Below the pieces are notes generated by a model. That model saw nothing but the letters and a program-made list of their open reading frames with translations, was not told the DNA's origin and made no database searches. Made by a program: the position numbers and the translations under genes. From Diphasiastrum complanatum (taxonomy: Eukaryota > Streptophyta > Lycopodiopsida > Lycopodiales > Lycopodiaceae): a stretch of DNA of 64,000 bases. The DNA lies in NCBI GenBank assembly GCA_029204225.1, contig CM055107.1:1-64000 (forward strand), given 5' to 3'. This document shows positions 22,831 to 37,060 of the stretch, in pieces. Positions within the stretch are counted from its first letter, which is position 1. The number at the start of each line of letters is the position of its first letter.

Positions 22831-25800
22831 TGTTGCATGTTTTGATATTGTTGTTGAGTACTTTGATGTTAGTCTAACTTTTACATCAAACAAGTACTCA
22901 AAGGTAATCCTATTTTCCAAGCGATAATCTCTGCACTAGAGTACAACTCAGGTTTGAAAAGTACACTAAGCGATAAATTTTCCATCTGGGTTACATTTGC
23001 CACAAGTTAGTAGCATCACCTTCATGTAAAGCACTTACATGAAACACTGGGTGAAATATTAAGTAACTCGGAGAATTAAAGCTAAAAAATAATAAAATAA
23101 TCATAATTACAATATGAAATTATCCACAATTCTAAAAGATAATTCATAAGCTTCAAGTACAAATATCCTTAGAATCCAAATTCTAAGATATGACAATTCA
23201 TTCAACTAGAATCTCTAGGAGAGTCATTAAGATATAGAATGATTAAAGCTCAACTTTGAGTATTCTAAATACTCTTTTGAATTAAATGCTCCTACTTCTA
23301 GCATCAAATGCAAGAAAATAGCACCCATTCATCTTCATAGATTTGTCTGTCCCCCATGATAACTAGAGATCTAATCAAAAGAAGAAGAAAAAAACTATAC
23401 TCAAGCATCTGCAGACCATAAAGTGTAGCAGAAATAATATCCACTAGGTGAATTAAATTCTCTACAAGTAAAAGAACTTCCCTTGTGAGAATGTCTATGA
23501 GATCCATAGGTTCTCAACAAAATACTGGAGTAAAGAGATTCAAAACATTGATTCGAATTCTTACTCAATCAATAGATCAAGATTTAATCATCACACTTAG
23601 AATCATCACAATTCCCTATAATCGTCTAACAATAATTAAGTATCTATTTATGATCCATCAATCATAAATATTTAGATTCATATGATTTGTCAATCATAAT
23701 TTTCAGGAATAAAAAACCATACTTAATAGTTTATAGGATACTGGAGTATATGTCCAACGTAACTCAGGAAAAGTAAGAATCAATCCAAAATCTTTCCACT
23801 AAGAAAATACTGGATTTATGAATATTCTTCAGATAGGATTCTTTAACTGAAGTGCAAGATTAAAGTCACTACAAACCACTGGTAATTAAAGACTGAATGC
23901 ATACCAAAATGACACTCATCTTCAACCACAAAAACTTTAGATTCACTATCTAGAACTAAATCTAGATATCCAAAGATCTGCTTAATACAATTCAGTTATT
24001 ATTCTCAAATTCATTATGATTCGTTTTCCATTTGAGCTCACTGGGATACAATCACTAATGATCTAAGTCCATTCCCTAACTAAGGAATACTCTAGCAAGA
24101 ATACTATATATCCAATGCACATAATTTTAACTGATGAAAATTCACTAATCATGCGTCTTACAAGCAATACAAATCAAAACTATAGGTTTCTACCGTACAA
24201 CACCACATTTAGATCCATATACAAATCACTCATAAATCTTCACCCAAAGATTTGTTAACTCTACAAGTATCTGTCAAAACAATACTTGACCAGATGTCTA
24301 TGTTCACCGAATAGGTTAAGTGCACCAAATAGCTCTACTAACTAGGAATACATAGTAGATTCATACAAGATTAATCGTGCACATAAGTGAATAATCTCAC
24401 TATGATCCAATACATAAACACTTCTTATCTGGCAGATTCCTCCAGGACCCACATACGTTACTCACATATCTCACTGAGATCTTGTAACTCAACTACCAAA
24501 GATTTTCTATTTCTCATAAGTAAATAACATATTCGAGAAATCTTTGAGACGAATAACATTCACTCTCAACAGTTTTTCAATCCAACGTACCTCTAATTAC
24601 ATAATTTCTTCCACTCAATCAACCCCTCATTGATCCTAGTACTAAAAATAAGATTAGGTTTATCCAATACAGAACTCTTTGACTTAAATTCTGATCAAAC
24701 TTACTCCTATTCCAATCAAAATGGAATAGGTGACCTTTGACCTTTCACTGTACCACTTATAGATAATGATTCTAATATGAAACATGTTCTAGTTCCAAAT
24801 TGTCCACACAATCCCTAGAGAATTTTACTTATTCAAAAAGTTCCAATTATGTATCTTACTCTGACTCTATCCGAAATTCCTTTCAGATCAAATCTCATTT
24901 CTATATCCTGGCTGGTTCTCTTCCAAAAACTATGCAACCCACAGATTTTTAAATAGAATTTTTTCCCATCACTCCACCCCTCCTTTTAAAGAAATTATCA
25001 ATTTCAATAAAAATTAACTGGAAAGATGATATATGAGAAAATCCAAATACAAGAAAATCACTAAAAGATTCACTTCATTACAAATAAGACTTTTCTTTCA
25101 AATATTTCCAATCTGAGTGATAGAAACTACTATTTTATCGAAACCCATTTATGCAACAGAGATATTCTAGGTTTAAGAAATTGAAACAATTTAATCATAG
25201 AATTTATCTGAATTCCATGTCTATTCACACAAGTAGTAATTTATATGACATAACAATCTTTCAAAAGAATAACTTCATGCTGGAAAGAATGATATAAATA
25301 AGTCTGATATCTATATTCAAGAAATTAGTAAGAAGTAAAGGATTAATTAAGAAAACAAGAAATAGATTTGAGGGCCTCTGATTTTGTAAATAATGAGACA
25401 CCATATTACTTTTCCTTCGAATATTTTCAACCCGAGTACCAGAAACTACCATTCCATCGAAATCCATTTATGCACAAAGAGTCATTCTAGGTTTAAGAAA
25501 GTGAAACACTTTAACCTAAGAATTAATCTGAATTTCAAGTCTATTCCCATAAGTAGTAATTTATATGACATAATAGCCTTTCAGAATAATAACTTCAATA
25601 CGCTGGAAAGAATTCATATAAATTAGTCTGATGTCTTATATTCAAGAAATTATTAAGAAGTAAAGAATTAATTAGGAAAGCGAAAAATAGTTTTGAGGGC
25701 CTTTGATTTTGTAAATAATGAGATACCATATTGGGATCTAGATTAAACCTCAAAATTTTCCAAAATACACCAAACCATAATAACCAACTGATCGGTATTC

Positions 25801-27305
25801 CTTCAATTTGAAAAGGAAAAAACCGTGAAACTCAATTTATTGGGAGTACCAATACTCTAGAGTTAAATGGTTTAAATAGCATCGTAAAAAGAATCTAGTT
25901 CCTATACTGGGTATATGCCCGAGAACCATACCATTCATCCCTATCTGTCAAAATCAGCTTAAAAAAAACTCCATTTCCAAAATCAACTATTATAGCTTAA
26001 CCAAAGGTCCAACAGTACTAAGGTTCCAAAATAAACTGGCTTAACAAAAATGTCCAAGTGATAAAGCTCCAACAACATGCATATTGTCCCTAGAGAAAGG
26101 AAATCCAAATTCCTTCAACTCCTAATATGGGAAGCCCTACAAAAAATCCATAGTCAAACTTTGACAATCTAACACCAAGAAACCGAAGTTTCTATAACGA
26201 GGTGCCACTAACTTTAACCTTCGGAGTTGATCTAAAAAACCAATTTCAAACCAACTCAAAGCTACTAAATGTCGAAATTCAATCAAGCCTTGATAATTCA
26301 GCATGTAATAGCATCGATGTAGATAGTCACCCAATTCCCCAAATTTTAAACACCCAACATATGCATACCAAAAACCGTAAGGTTTTTAAAAGAACAAAAG
26401 ACATGGGCCCTGTCAAAAAACAACCCTATCTTTTCCAGGAAAACTTCCTTCCACAAGGGTCACTGGCTCTACTTCTGAGTATCCCACTCGGGAAGCTTAC
26501 CCATCGTTGTCAAGGCAAATTCACTACCTTTCAAACAAGCAAATCAGGGAATTACAGCCTCAGCTTCCTCTATTTGTATCAATCTCCCAATCACATATTC
26601 ATAAGCAATCAAGAAGGATTCATTAGCTAAACTTCTAGCTGTCAACTAGAATCCATCACTTAGCTGGCCAGATTCTGGAAAATTCTCAGACTCATAGCAT
26701 ATGTGATTCTTTCTCAGGTGAAAACAAGGTAGAATTGGTAAGTAAGACTAATTGGTGAGCACCGCCGATGTAGATGCGCCTCTAGCTTTTAGTTTTCTGC
26801 TTACTGAATTAAAGTTAGAATGACAGCAAATTCAATTTTCCTTATAACCAGATGAATTTGAGGATAAACTTATCTTCCTTTACTCACATGCAATTCCTGG
26901 AATCCTTCAATACATTCACTTCTTGTTCAAACAGCTTGATAAATTGATTCACAATCCATTTACCAAGGAACAAAAGTTACTAAATAGGATTCAACAATGG
27001 ACATATGTTATCCATTCAACTTCTTTGCCAAGCAGAGTTTAGCTAGAAATAATCAACATTACCTTCCTAAAACAGATTATTCAAAAGCAAAATGAAAGCT
27101 TCTCAAGAGACAAAGAATTAATATCGAATTCACCTAAATCTCAGCATCTTGAATCAAAAACTACTTGTGTAGAAGAGCACTCTACCACCATATTTGATAA
27201 GAATGTTGCAAACCATAAACTAGTGAAACCAAAACCCAAATTCCCTTGACAAAACAACACTTCAATCCGGATGTAACTCCAAGTGCTCCAATCCTCGTAA
27301 GCCTT

Positions 27306-27317
27306 GCTCTGATACCA
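27306..27317 (-). other. Primer binding site (initiator Met tRNA), minus strand
   Basis: Minus-strand TGGTATCAGAGC, one base from the LTR end. Sets the orientation of the element at 22831-27750. Confidence 0.88.
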
Positions 27318-27318
27318 C

Positions 27319-27750
27319 TATAAGGGAAGCTCCCTCAAGATCTTGCTTACAAGACAAAACACAATAGAAACACACTATGGAGCAACCGCCCAACCAAATA
27401 GAAGCAACCAATCGACTCTAGAGTTTGGCCTCTTCTTATAGAGCCATGAACTACCTATGCACACAAACATGCAAGGTCCTAACTCGCCTATACTTAGATT
27501 CCTCCAGAATAGATTCTCTATGCATAGATCCTCTATTCATAGAATCGCTATTGATAACTCTACACATGCCTTGACTGTCCCAAACCTTGTACTAACTCCA
27601 TTTAGTGTGTTCTAGGCCTCACAAGGATATTAGTTATGTTCAGGTCACGTCTAGTATGACGTGGCATAACTAACAGCTTGTTTCACTGGAGTACCGTGTA
27701 TCCAAAACTAGGAGTATACTGAATCCTATGTACTGATCATGGACATGACA
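27319..27750 (-). mobile_element. Gypsy-family LTR, minus orientation, about 432 bp
   Basis: Runs on the minus strand from TGTCATGTCCATGATCAG to AGCTTCCCTTATAG, next to the primer site. It contains a TATA-like GGCTCTATAAGAAGAGG. It serves as the reference for the partial LTRs at 17310, 17492, 19318, 45418, 45520 and 46947-47645. Confidence 0.8.
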
Positions 27751-29439
27751 ATACACCTATCTTTGATAATGGTTTTTGCCCAAAACGGCTGGGGCACCAG
27801 CTCAATGTCTACAACAAGTGGCCCATATGCGTTTGCGAAAAGTGTGAAAACTGCGAAGGAGACAGAAGTTCGAACTCTCTCTTGAATTGTCTGCTGTGAA
27901 AAGTGCGAAAAATGCGACAAGGTTTGCAGTTTGCACTTACTCTTGAACTCGATTTCTATGAAAAGTGTGAAAACTACAAGGAGGTCATATATATGGGCAC
28001 ATTTCTACTATGGACCAGGGATCCATCGTTGGCAACTTCTACTTTTGTTCATATCAATTGCTCATTTTATATCTTCAAAAATATGTCTTGAAAACCCTGA
28101 AATGCATATCAAAAACCACTTTTAAAGAGTATACAATCAAACTTGAAGTAGATTGCTGGCCAGCGGCTCTTACATATGTGAAAACTGATAGAACTGAGCT
28201 CCAAATGTCAAATTACTTCTGTATGGAACAGCGCTCCACTGTAGGCTGTGATTGAGTTTGGAAGAGAACTTAGATAAAGGAAACAGCGTAAGAGAGAGGA
28301 GTACATCGCTGCTCCATCTCATCTGTTATAGTTTCTTCAAATTTTTACAAGGCTCTCTATGGACTATGATGACCATCGTTGGATCCAAAGCATTGAGGAA
28401 AAACAAATCCTCACCGTCCATCACAAACTTGCTTTTTTGGAAAAAACATCTTCACAAGATTATTGTTGATGTGGTTATATATGTTTCACCAATAGGGTTG
28501 GCATTCTCTAGGTCAGAGTTGATAAATACAATCATAGTAGTGGTCAAAATTTAACCATATTTGCGACAGTAGCAGAGGGAGTATTTTGATAAAATTGCAT
28601 TAAAGAGAGAGAGAGAGAGAGAGAAATACAAACTACAAGAATTTAGATATAATATGAATATTGTTGAGATACTATAAAACAAGTGAGAGGAAAAATTCTC
28701 TTGATTTAGTGAGACAAGGCTAATAGATTCTGAAGATAAAAACACCAACAAATGTCATATTTTCATTAGAATTAGTGTGCAATATGATGGGGATTTAAAA
28801 ATGGGACAAATAGGAGATGTGCTTGATGTTTGAGGAAATTAGTAAAAGTGAAAAAATGTGACTGGTCTAGTCAAGCATGTAGTAACAAACTCAAATGAAG
28901 ATTCCAAGGCATAAGATCTTGCTACTAGATTTAGACTCCTACCATGGATATTCGAATCTCGAACCAAAAGAATACTACGTAGTTTAAAGTCTTCTTCACC
29001 AGTACCGTGCAATGTTACCTTAATCGTGGCGGCTGTGCTTCATATTGTTATTATAATATTTGGATGAGTTAAGCCCTACTTTGAAACTCAAAGCGTCTCT
29101 CTCTATTTAAGTTGCATAGCAAAGAAACATAATGTGTAACAATTTAAAACGTAACAGTGTTTGCATCCTCTCTCTTGGAGTTATAGTGAGACGTAGCGTA
29201 AAGAGGACGAAAAATAGTGCATTTTACATCGATCAATCAACATTCTATAATGGGTATTGCTGCTACAGATCGTGCAAAAGGCATGCACTCACAATTTAGA
29301 CATCTGTTGATTGGTGCGTGCATGAGTATGTTACTCGCTCATGCCACCGCCCAAGGCTTCGATTTCTTCTACTTCATCTTACAGGTTGGTCTCATCGTTG
29401 TTTCTCCCTGCTAGCGATGATCGTTCAGTGTATGCGTTT
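27751..29439. other. Unassigned segment with a repeat F scrap
   Basis: 27755-27840 is an inverted scrap of repeat F. 27840-27990 has GTGCGAAAA-type short repeats. A plus-strand ORF at 28252-28554 (100 codons) has no recognised domain. A short (GA)n tract lies at 28604-28624. Nothing else is supported. Confidence 0.4.
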
Positions 29440-29915
29440 GTGTACTCGCGTCACGAAGGGTCATCGCCACATCCTCCACAATAGGACACACCGAGGCGGC
29501 TCCTCCTCCTCTCCCGAGAGTGTCGGGAGGAAGCACTGGCAGTAGCACCATGGGTGGGGGAGGGACCCTCGTCGGAGTGACTCTCACGAGAAGGAAAACA
29601 TGTGTCCGGTCTACACGAGGAGTCGACTAAATCTTTTCGGTCGATGATGTGTACTCAACTATTCTGCTAGAGCTATGAGCCAAGCGTCGAGCCCTCAGTC
29701 GCTCTAAAACCCTATCCTATTGCGAGGAAGACAACTGATCAAGGTAGCCAATAACTTCATCCTCGCTCATAGAGGAAAAACGGGATGACCCACGACTATG
29801 GCTTGACCTCTAGCTAGGGCATCCACCCTCTAACACAATGGGTGCAACGGAAGAAGGAGCTAAAATACTGTAGCAACCAATGAGAGTCTCAAAATAGTAA
29901 AAAGAAATCACCATG

Positions 29916-30033
<118 letters not shown>

Positions 30034-30838
30034 GCTAAAATATGGAGTACTGTGAAATGGATGCCAAGACTTTTATGTATACTGACTCATAGCTACAACA
30101 TCAATACCAATACATATATTGTCCATTCATGACCATTTCAAGTTCAAACAACAATAATGATCCAACTTAAATCCCATTGAGGAGTAGACCTCAAAATGAG
30201 GCTCACTGGCCCTAAAAGTGACTCGTATGTAACGAGGGGGTGTCTCTTCTATGATGACACTGAAGAAGACCACAATGTGTAAGAACTTGGCAGTCATTGA
30301 GTCTGATGGTTCGTAGTATTGAAGAGAGAAAATGATGTTGCTACTTCGAGCTCAATCTTTCAAAATGGTTATATGTGGACACTTGTTTGAATCCAAATGA
30401 CCAAGTTATTGAGTTTGAAGTAGCCACCACATTTTTCTCTCTTCGATGTGGTGAACCATTAGGTTCAAGAACGCCAACAGCCTGCACATCATCGGCCTCT
30501 TTGGTGGCATCATATCTAGGCAAAATATCCAGTCGACATAGACAACTTGATTCCAGAGCCAGTTATACCCCTTTGCATCCTCAATGGATTCATGTCATCA
30601 TTAATTTTCCAATAATTCATTGCACGTCCTAATTTTTTGTCATAGTTCTTCATTTTCATTTCCCACGGTTTATGGGGACTTCGGGGTGGGTTTCCTGTTG
30701 TTGTTTAGGGTTTATGGTTTAGTGTTAATTAAAAATGGAAAATTGATTTATATACTGGTATTGTCCTCGTAGCTTTGACTCAATACCTATAAAAGCTCGC
30801 ACTATGATACGGGAACCGCACACTCCCGCGCGCGCACA

Positions 30839-30933
<95 letters not shown>
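30839..30933 (+). repeat. (CT)n(CA)n compound microsatellite
   Basis: CT-rich tract with one interruption running into a CA tract of about 30 units (30873-30933). Confidence 0.97.
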
Positions 30934-30936
<3 letters not shown>

Positions 30937-31170
30937 AAACACACACGAAGACAAAAAAAATAAGAGAACATTATAGAGTGCTAATCAAAACTCCTGAACT
31001 GTAAAATTATATATTATTCCATACTGTCACCACATGCTCCCTCCCTGCGGCGTTTGGGCTTTCTTGTGGAACTCATCTTCCAACATGAAACATTTGACCA
31101 TGCCTTTAACAAAAGAAAACAAGGGCTACACACCTTCCTATAGTTGGGAGTGTTGGTTACCTTTAACTCT

Positions 31171-31173
<3 letters not shown>

Positions 31174-31267
<94 letters not shown>
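31174..31267 (+). repeat. (TC)n microsatellite
   Basis: Uninterrupted TC tract of about 47 units. Confidence 0.98.
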
Positions 31268-31269
<2 letters not shown>

Positions 31270-31507
31270 GCATGATAACATATATATAACACATAAATTA
31301 AGATACTACAAACTAATGAAGCATGAACTAGTAAGCATGAAACATAAACTAATGCTAGTTACCATGAAACATAAACTAATATATAACACAAACTGTAAAC
31401 TAATAGCATGAAACAAAGTTGGTAAGCATAATTTGCACATAATTGGTAAATAAAAAAATTGCAACCATCCATTTTCGAGCAAACTACATATTGTGAGGGG
31501 GGACTGG

Positions 31508-31509
<2 letters not shown>

Positions 31510-31558
<49 letters not shown>
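31510..31558 (+). repeat. (CT)n(CA)n compound microsatellite
   Basis: Inverted-arm counterpart of the tract at 6384-6484. Confidence 0.97.
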
Positions 31559-31748
31559 TGAAATATAAACGAATATATAACACATAAATTAAGATACTAT
31601 GAATTAGAGTAGCATGAACTAGTAAGTTTGAAACATAAACTAATGGCATCATACTTACATACACACCCACCCTAAACATAAATTAAGATACTATGAATTA
31701 GAGTAGCATGAACTAGTAAGGTTGAAGCATAAACTAATGGCATCATAC

Positions 31749-31750
<2 letters not shown>

Positions 31751-31818
<68 letters not shown>
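31751..31818 (+). repeat. (AC)n microsatellite
   Basis: Uninterrupted AC tract of about 34 units. The left arm has only a short GT stretch at the matching place (6276-6298). Confidence 0.98.
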
Positions 31819-31821
<3 letters not shown>

Positions 31822-32039
31822 AAACACACACGAAGAGAAAAAAATAGAGAACATTATAGAGTGCTAATCAAAATTCTCAAACCGTATGATTATATCATAT
31901 TCCAGAATGTCACCACATGCTCCCTCCCTGGGACATTTGGGCTTTCTTGTGAAAATTATCATTCACAAGAAACATTTGAACCACGCCTTTAACGAAAGAA
32001 AATCAAGGGATACATACTTTCCTAGTTGGTTACCTTTAA

Positions 32040-32160
<121 letters not shown>

Positions 32161-32260
32161 ATGGATGGTACTCTATTTTACTACTTCTACTTGATATTGT
32201 AAACCTTGCAAGGTATATGACCCTTAGAAAGTTTTTTGGTGGGAAAATTTAAACCTCCAA

Positions 32261-32790
32261 CTACACTTATGGCATTTTCAAAGGTCAAGATCACCTGCCT
32301 CTCATCCTACGGTTACAAATGACCACTTTACTTTCATTTGATTGCACCTATATTAGTGGTTTTCTTGCATCCATTCATATGTGTTTATGCATCGCTAGCT
32401 AAGGTGATTGGCTATGCCATCACTAGCTAGACATCTTGTTTATGAATGAATACCATCAGAAACATATTTGGTAGACAATATACATTGCCAATTGCTGTTC
32501 TGTAGGGTATATATCATCTGCCCAATTGCGATCCCACAAGCTATTGCTGACCAGAGGAGAGTTTGCTTTCTTTATGTATGCTTCCATGTAAGATACATGG
32601 GGTACCCACTCTTCAAGAGCGCTCAACACAACCCAACGCTACCTATCCATCATACTATCCTACGTATAGTAGGGTAGCTCTTTAGATAATTTGGTATGAA
32701 AGAAGTATATCGCGATGGACCAGCAATGAGCTAGTATACCTTTCTCATGCCACTTTCCAGTGATGAGCTCTCTTGATGGTTTTTAAATGT
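32261..32790 (-). repeat. Repeat X, copy 3, inverted and internally deleted
   Basis: Reverse complement of about 5780-5880, 5290-5450 and 4990-5240. The segment 5450-5780 of copy 1 is missing. Confidence 0.65.
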
Positions 32791-34559
32791 ATGATTTGTA
32801 TTATCACAATCATTTGAGATACGTATACGTCATAATTGTATTTGCTATCATATTTGGCTTTCAACAGCATAGCAGCAAGATTGCATGAGTTTTAAGCTTT
32901 ATATCATTGGTTTCCAGCATACGAAAAGAAAAGGTATGATCTCTACTACCTAAACGTTTACCATGCAAGAATAACACTGTTAAGAATGCTTTGATAATGG
33001 GTTATACAAGATAGTATGGATCACAACCATAATATATCTATCATGTGCATTAACATGTAATGCTATACATAGACTTGCATACGGACTTTGACGGTTCTCA
33101 AAGGCACTCAAAAGCTTATATGGCCAGTTCACAGGAATCTCTTGCGTCGACCATTCTGGTTGGTGTTTGTCACATATTTCGGCGTTGCTATAAGATAGAA
33201 GCTTCAAAGTTGGGTACATTGAATGCTTTAGAGAATGACTGCTATGATACTTACGGAAAAATGTTTGACAATTACCCTCATCTATGGCATCCTTGAATGT
33301 AGCATACTTAAGAAAAATTTTATAGTATAAACAATCGTCCTCATAGATGGCATAAATAAAGGCTTTTGTTTATGAAAATGAGTATTGTGCTTGACTACAT
33401 ATCAAATCATGATCAAGGTTCAAAAGTTTATCTAACAATAAGATTGCTTGCGGACTCCTGCATGGCATGGATTTGCCCAAGAAGTCACGAGTACCACACA
33501 TGACTTGCTTACAGTAAGGAAAGATCGGACTATAAAAAATTTTATCTACACTGCAAGTTGATTAGTTGAGCTTAACGTATTTTGTACATGGATAACAATT
33601 GACATTCAGCGTTGACACCTGTCTTCCTCAATATGCTAACTTGTGTGGTTTTGTGTGGTGGGATGGTGGCAAGTGCCAATTATGGTCTGCTTTACAGCGC
33701 TTTCTCGTACTGTGTACTTTTTAGCTATTTTTTTTTGTTGGTTTATGAATAAAGGGTTATAAAAAGTTTTAATCTTGACTTGTCAAGAGGAACTTTGATC
33801 TGTTTATCTCTCGCTTGCTCGCTCTCTCTTCACTTGTGACACCTAAATGGCAAAACTCGAGGCTCTTAACTCTTTGCATTGGATTGTTTTTTTGGTTAAC
33901 AGTGGATTTTATGTAATGTCCCAAAGTAATTTTATTAGAAAGGTCACTTCCTAAGTCTTGCTGGAGTGAGACTAACCTTTATTGATGGATTTGTTGGACT
34001 CAACTTGTATGTATCTTCTAAAATGCAAACTCGATTCAAACATATGTTTTGAAACCAGCTCACTTTAAATATATGTTGAGAAACCAACTCAACAAGACTA
34101 TCAAGGCTCTAAAATCAATGAATGGTGGCATTAGAGGAGTTATAAATCCAGAAAAGACCCTTTGTGAAGATACTTTTAATATTTTTTCTCAAATTTTGCT
34201 TACACATGGACCAATCAAAAGACTCAAATTTGAAATCTACGTAACGTAGCTCATTAGAATTGAAAAAAAAAAGGTTTCTTAATAACGCTATAATTCGGCG
34301 CCGGGGGCAGCCCGCAAGCATGACATGTTACTCATAGTATAATATGCAATTATCATTTAAAATAGGATAAATTTTTTACTGTAGTCGTTCGTGAAATACT
34401 GACTACGGCCACTTCTATTGGGGAGATAACTATCAAATCTCTCAAGGTATATTCAATTTATCCCTAATATGCATCTCTTTTTTTATTATTTTAAATCTAT
34501 CGTCATAGTATGAATAAATTGTAAGTCATAATATTAATAATTTTCGTTCAATATCTACA
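32791..34559. other. Unassigned segment with dispersed repeat H, copy 2
   Basis: 33400-33680 is related to 14931-15320 and 48300-48760 (GGCATGGATTTGCCCAAG and CACCTGTCTTCCTC phrases). ORFs at 33060-33296 (78 codons) and 34049-34249 (66 codons) have no recognised domain. The rest is AT-rich without visible features. Confidence 0.4.
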
Positions 34560-34579
34560 GTGTGTACAATAAAGGTATG

Positions 34580-34735
34580 CTTTTAGTTGTGCTTGGTTCG
34601 TCTTGTACAATACAAAGCTCTTTTTCGAGTGGTACAATCTACAAGTCGATGTGGTCATCACTCAATACAAGTCGAGTGCTACAATACAAAGCTCTTTTTT
34701 CGAGTGGTACAAGTCGATGTGGATCCAAATCTAAC
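34580..34735 (+). repeat. Short tandem duplication
   Basis: TACAATACAAAGCTCTTT followed by a CGAGTGGTACAA phrase occurs twice, at about 34608 and 34680, with partial further copies of ACAAGTCGATGTGG. The unit is about 72 bases. Confidence 0.75.
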
Positions 34736-37060
34736 AATCTTTAACACTAAGATTAACACTACGTCCATTACCCTAAGATCCATAATGATAATAGCTTGCT
34801 CTTTCTCTCTCTCTCTCTCTTTCTCTCTCGCCAAAAGCATAAGAAATAGTAATTCCAATAACATTCAGATCCAACAATTAGCAAATACAACAAAGCATGA
34901 GAGATGGAGGAATAGAGTTAGAGAGCAAGGACATTCACAAGTCCATTCCATAAGAGAACCAATCTACTTGTATTGAAATGAAGATGAAAACATGAGGAGC
35001 AACTCGAGTTTATTCCTATTTATAGTGGAGAGGAGGACCTTAGCCTCAAAATCCTATTGGCCCATTTCTACCTCTCTAACTATTTATATTTACAAAAGAG
35101 TGGGAATCCATTCAATAATTGGAGGGAACCAATTTGAAATTGAAATTTGGTGGGAAACCCAACTTTATTCACTAACTTGACATTTTGGCATGTGACATTG
35201 AAAGTTTTGCAAAAAGGCCTAAAGTCCTTTTATTGACTTTCTAATTATCAAATCTCTATGTGACCATCGGATTGGACTTACACATGCAGGATGCCAAATC
35301 CCTCTCACTTATTAACTAGGGTTAGGGTTGTCTCGGTATCCACAAATCCTCCAATAGTATCCCACACCAAAACTGGTGGCAGTCTCACGACACCAACCTC
35401 AAAGCTTTAATACAAATTTTCAATAATAGCCATATAGGTTCGCTGGCCATTCATTATAACCTTGTTTATTTAGAAATGGGTAGTCAACACATCCAAAAAA
35501 GTGTCCCAAGAAAATGCTTGTTCATTTTGATCCTTGTAGATAGGTGCGGCTACTAGCAATGACATTGTTGAAGCTAATGACCAGGCTACATAATTTCTTT
35601 TTTTTGACATTTTCAAAAATTTGTAACTTCCTCGACACTTAACGAAATGAGAAATTCTCGGCAATGGTGCCAAAACTGTAGTGGAATTATTTCCTATCCT
35701 ATCCTCAATCCAGGATCCAAGCATCAAGGAGATGAACGTAGTCGTCACGCAGAGGTTCGATCCCGTGAGAGCGATAGCATCTCTCAGATTTCAGCATGTA
35801 TGAAAGATCCACATCCAACTCTAACATCCATTAACACTAAGATTAACACTACATCCATTAACCCTAAGATCCATAATGATAATAACTTACTCTTTCTCTC
35901 TCTCCCTTTCTCTCTCACCAAAAGCATAAGAAATAGTAATTCCAATAACATTCAGATCCAACAATTAGCAAATACATCAAAGCATGAGAGATGGAAGAAT
36001 ATAGTTAGAGAGCAAGGACATTCACAAGTCCATTCCATAAGAGAATCAATCTGCTTGTATTGAAATGAAGATGAAAACACGAGGAGCAAGTCAAGTTTGT
36101 CCCTATTTATAGTGGAGAGGAGGACCTTGGCCTCAAAATCCTATTTGAAATTGAAATTTGGTGGGAACCCCAACTTTATTCACTAGCTTGACATTTAGGC
36201 TTGCGACATTAAAAGTCCCACAAAAAGGCCTAAAGTCCTTCCATTGACTTTCTAAATATCAAATCTGTATGTGACGATTGGGTTGGCACACGCAGGGTGC
36301 CAAATCCCTCACTTATTAACTAGGGTTAGGGAATGATTGTAGTGGAATGATTTCCTATCCTATCCTCATTCCAAGATCCAAGAAACAAGGAGATGAAGCT
36401 TGGTGTCACACAGAGGTTTGATCCCGTGAGAGCGATAGCATATCTCAGATTTCAGCATGTATGAAAGATCCACATCCAACTCTAACATCCATTAACACTA
36501 AGATTAACACTACATCCATTAACCCTAAGATCCATAATGATAATAACTTACTCTTTCTCTCTCACCAAAACCATAAGGAATAGTAATTCCAATAACATTC
36601 AGATCCAACAATTAGCAAATACATCAAAGCATGAGAGATGGAGGAATATAGTTAGAGAGCAAGGACATTCACAAGTCCATTCCATAAGAGAATCAATCTG
36701 CTTGTATTGAAATGAAGATGAAAACATGAGGAGCAAGTCGAGTGTGCCCCTATTTATAGTGGAGAGGAGGACCTTGGCCTCAAAATCCTATTGGCCGATT
36801 TCTACCTCCCTAACTATTCACATTAAAAAAGAGTGGGAACCCATTCATTAATTGGAGGGAACCAATTTGAAATTGAAATTTGGTGGGAACCCCAACTTTA
36901 TTCACTAGCTTGACATTTAGGCTTGTGACATTAAAAGTCCCACGAAAAGGCCTAAAGTCCTTCCATTGACTTTCTAATTATCAAATCTCTATGTGACGAT
37001 TGGGTTGGCACACGCAAGGTGCCAAATCCCTCACTTATTAGCTAGGGTTAGGGTTTTCTC
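34736..37060 (-). repeat. Three copies of an LTR-like unit with minus-strand TATA box
   Basis: Copy 1 about 34736-35330, copy 2 about 35825-36330, copy 3 about 36487-37060. Copies 2 and 3 are offset by 661 bases and copies 1 and 2 by 1,090. Each contains, on the minus strand, CCACTATAAATAGG, a strong plant TATA box. Linkers between copies (35600-35820 and 36335-36480) are related to each other. This looks like LTRs of a small non-autonomous retroelement arranged head to tail, as made by unequal recombination, but no primer site or polypurine tract was identified. Confidence 0.55.

Larger units (their letters stand above)
22831..27750 (-). mobile_element. Non-autonomous gypsy-derived element, longest copy
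   Basis: On the minus strand: LTR (27750 to 27319), primer binding site (27317-27306), about 4.3 kb of internal sequence without a conserved ORF, then a decayed integrase tail (HPVFHVSALHEGD, near 23054-23016) and chromodomain-like remnant. It is truncated at about 22880, before a polypurine tract and 3' LTR. The G-int repeats elsewhere in the window all derive from its internal region. A retroelement with functional LTR signals but lacking gag, protease, reverse transcriptase and RNase H fits the LARD concept. The retained integrase tail points to a chromovirus ancestor. Confidence 0.7.

Noticed and set aside
28252-28554. 100-codon ORF, possible exon
   Set aside because: No motif, no splice context and no copy; not distinguishable from chance.
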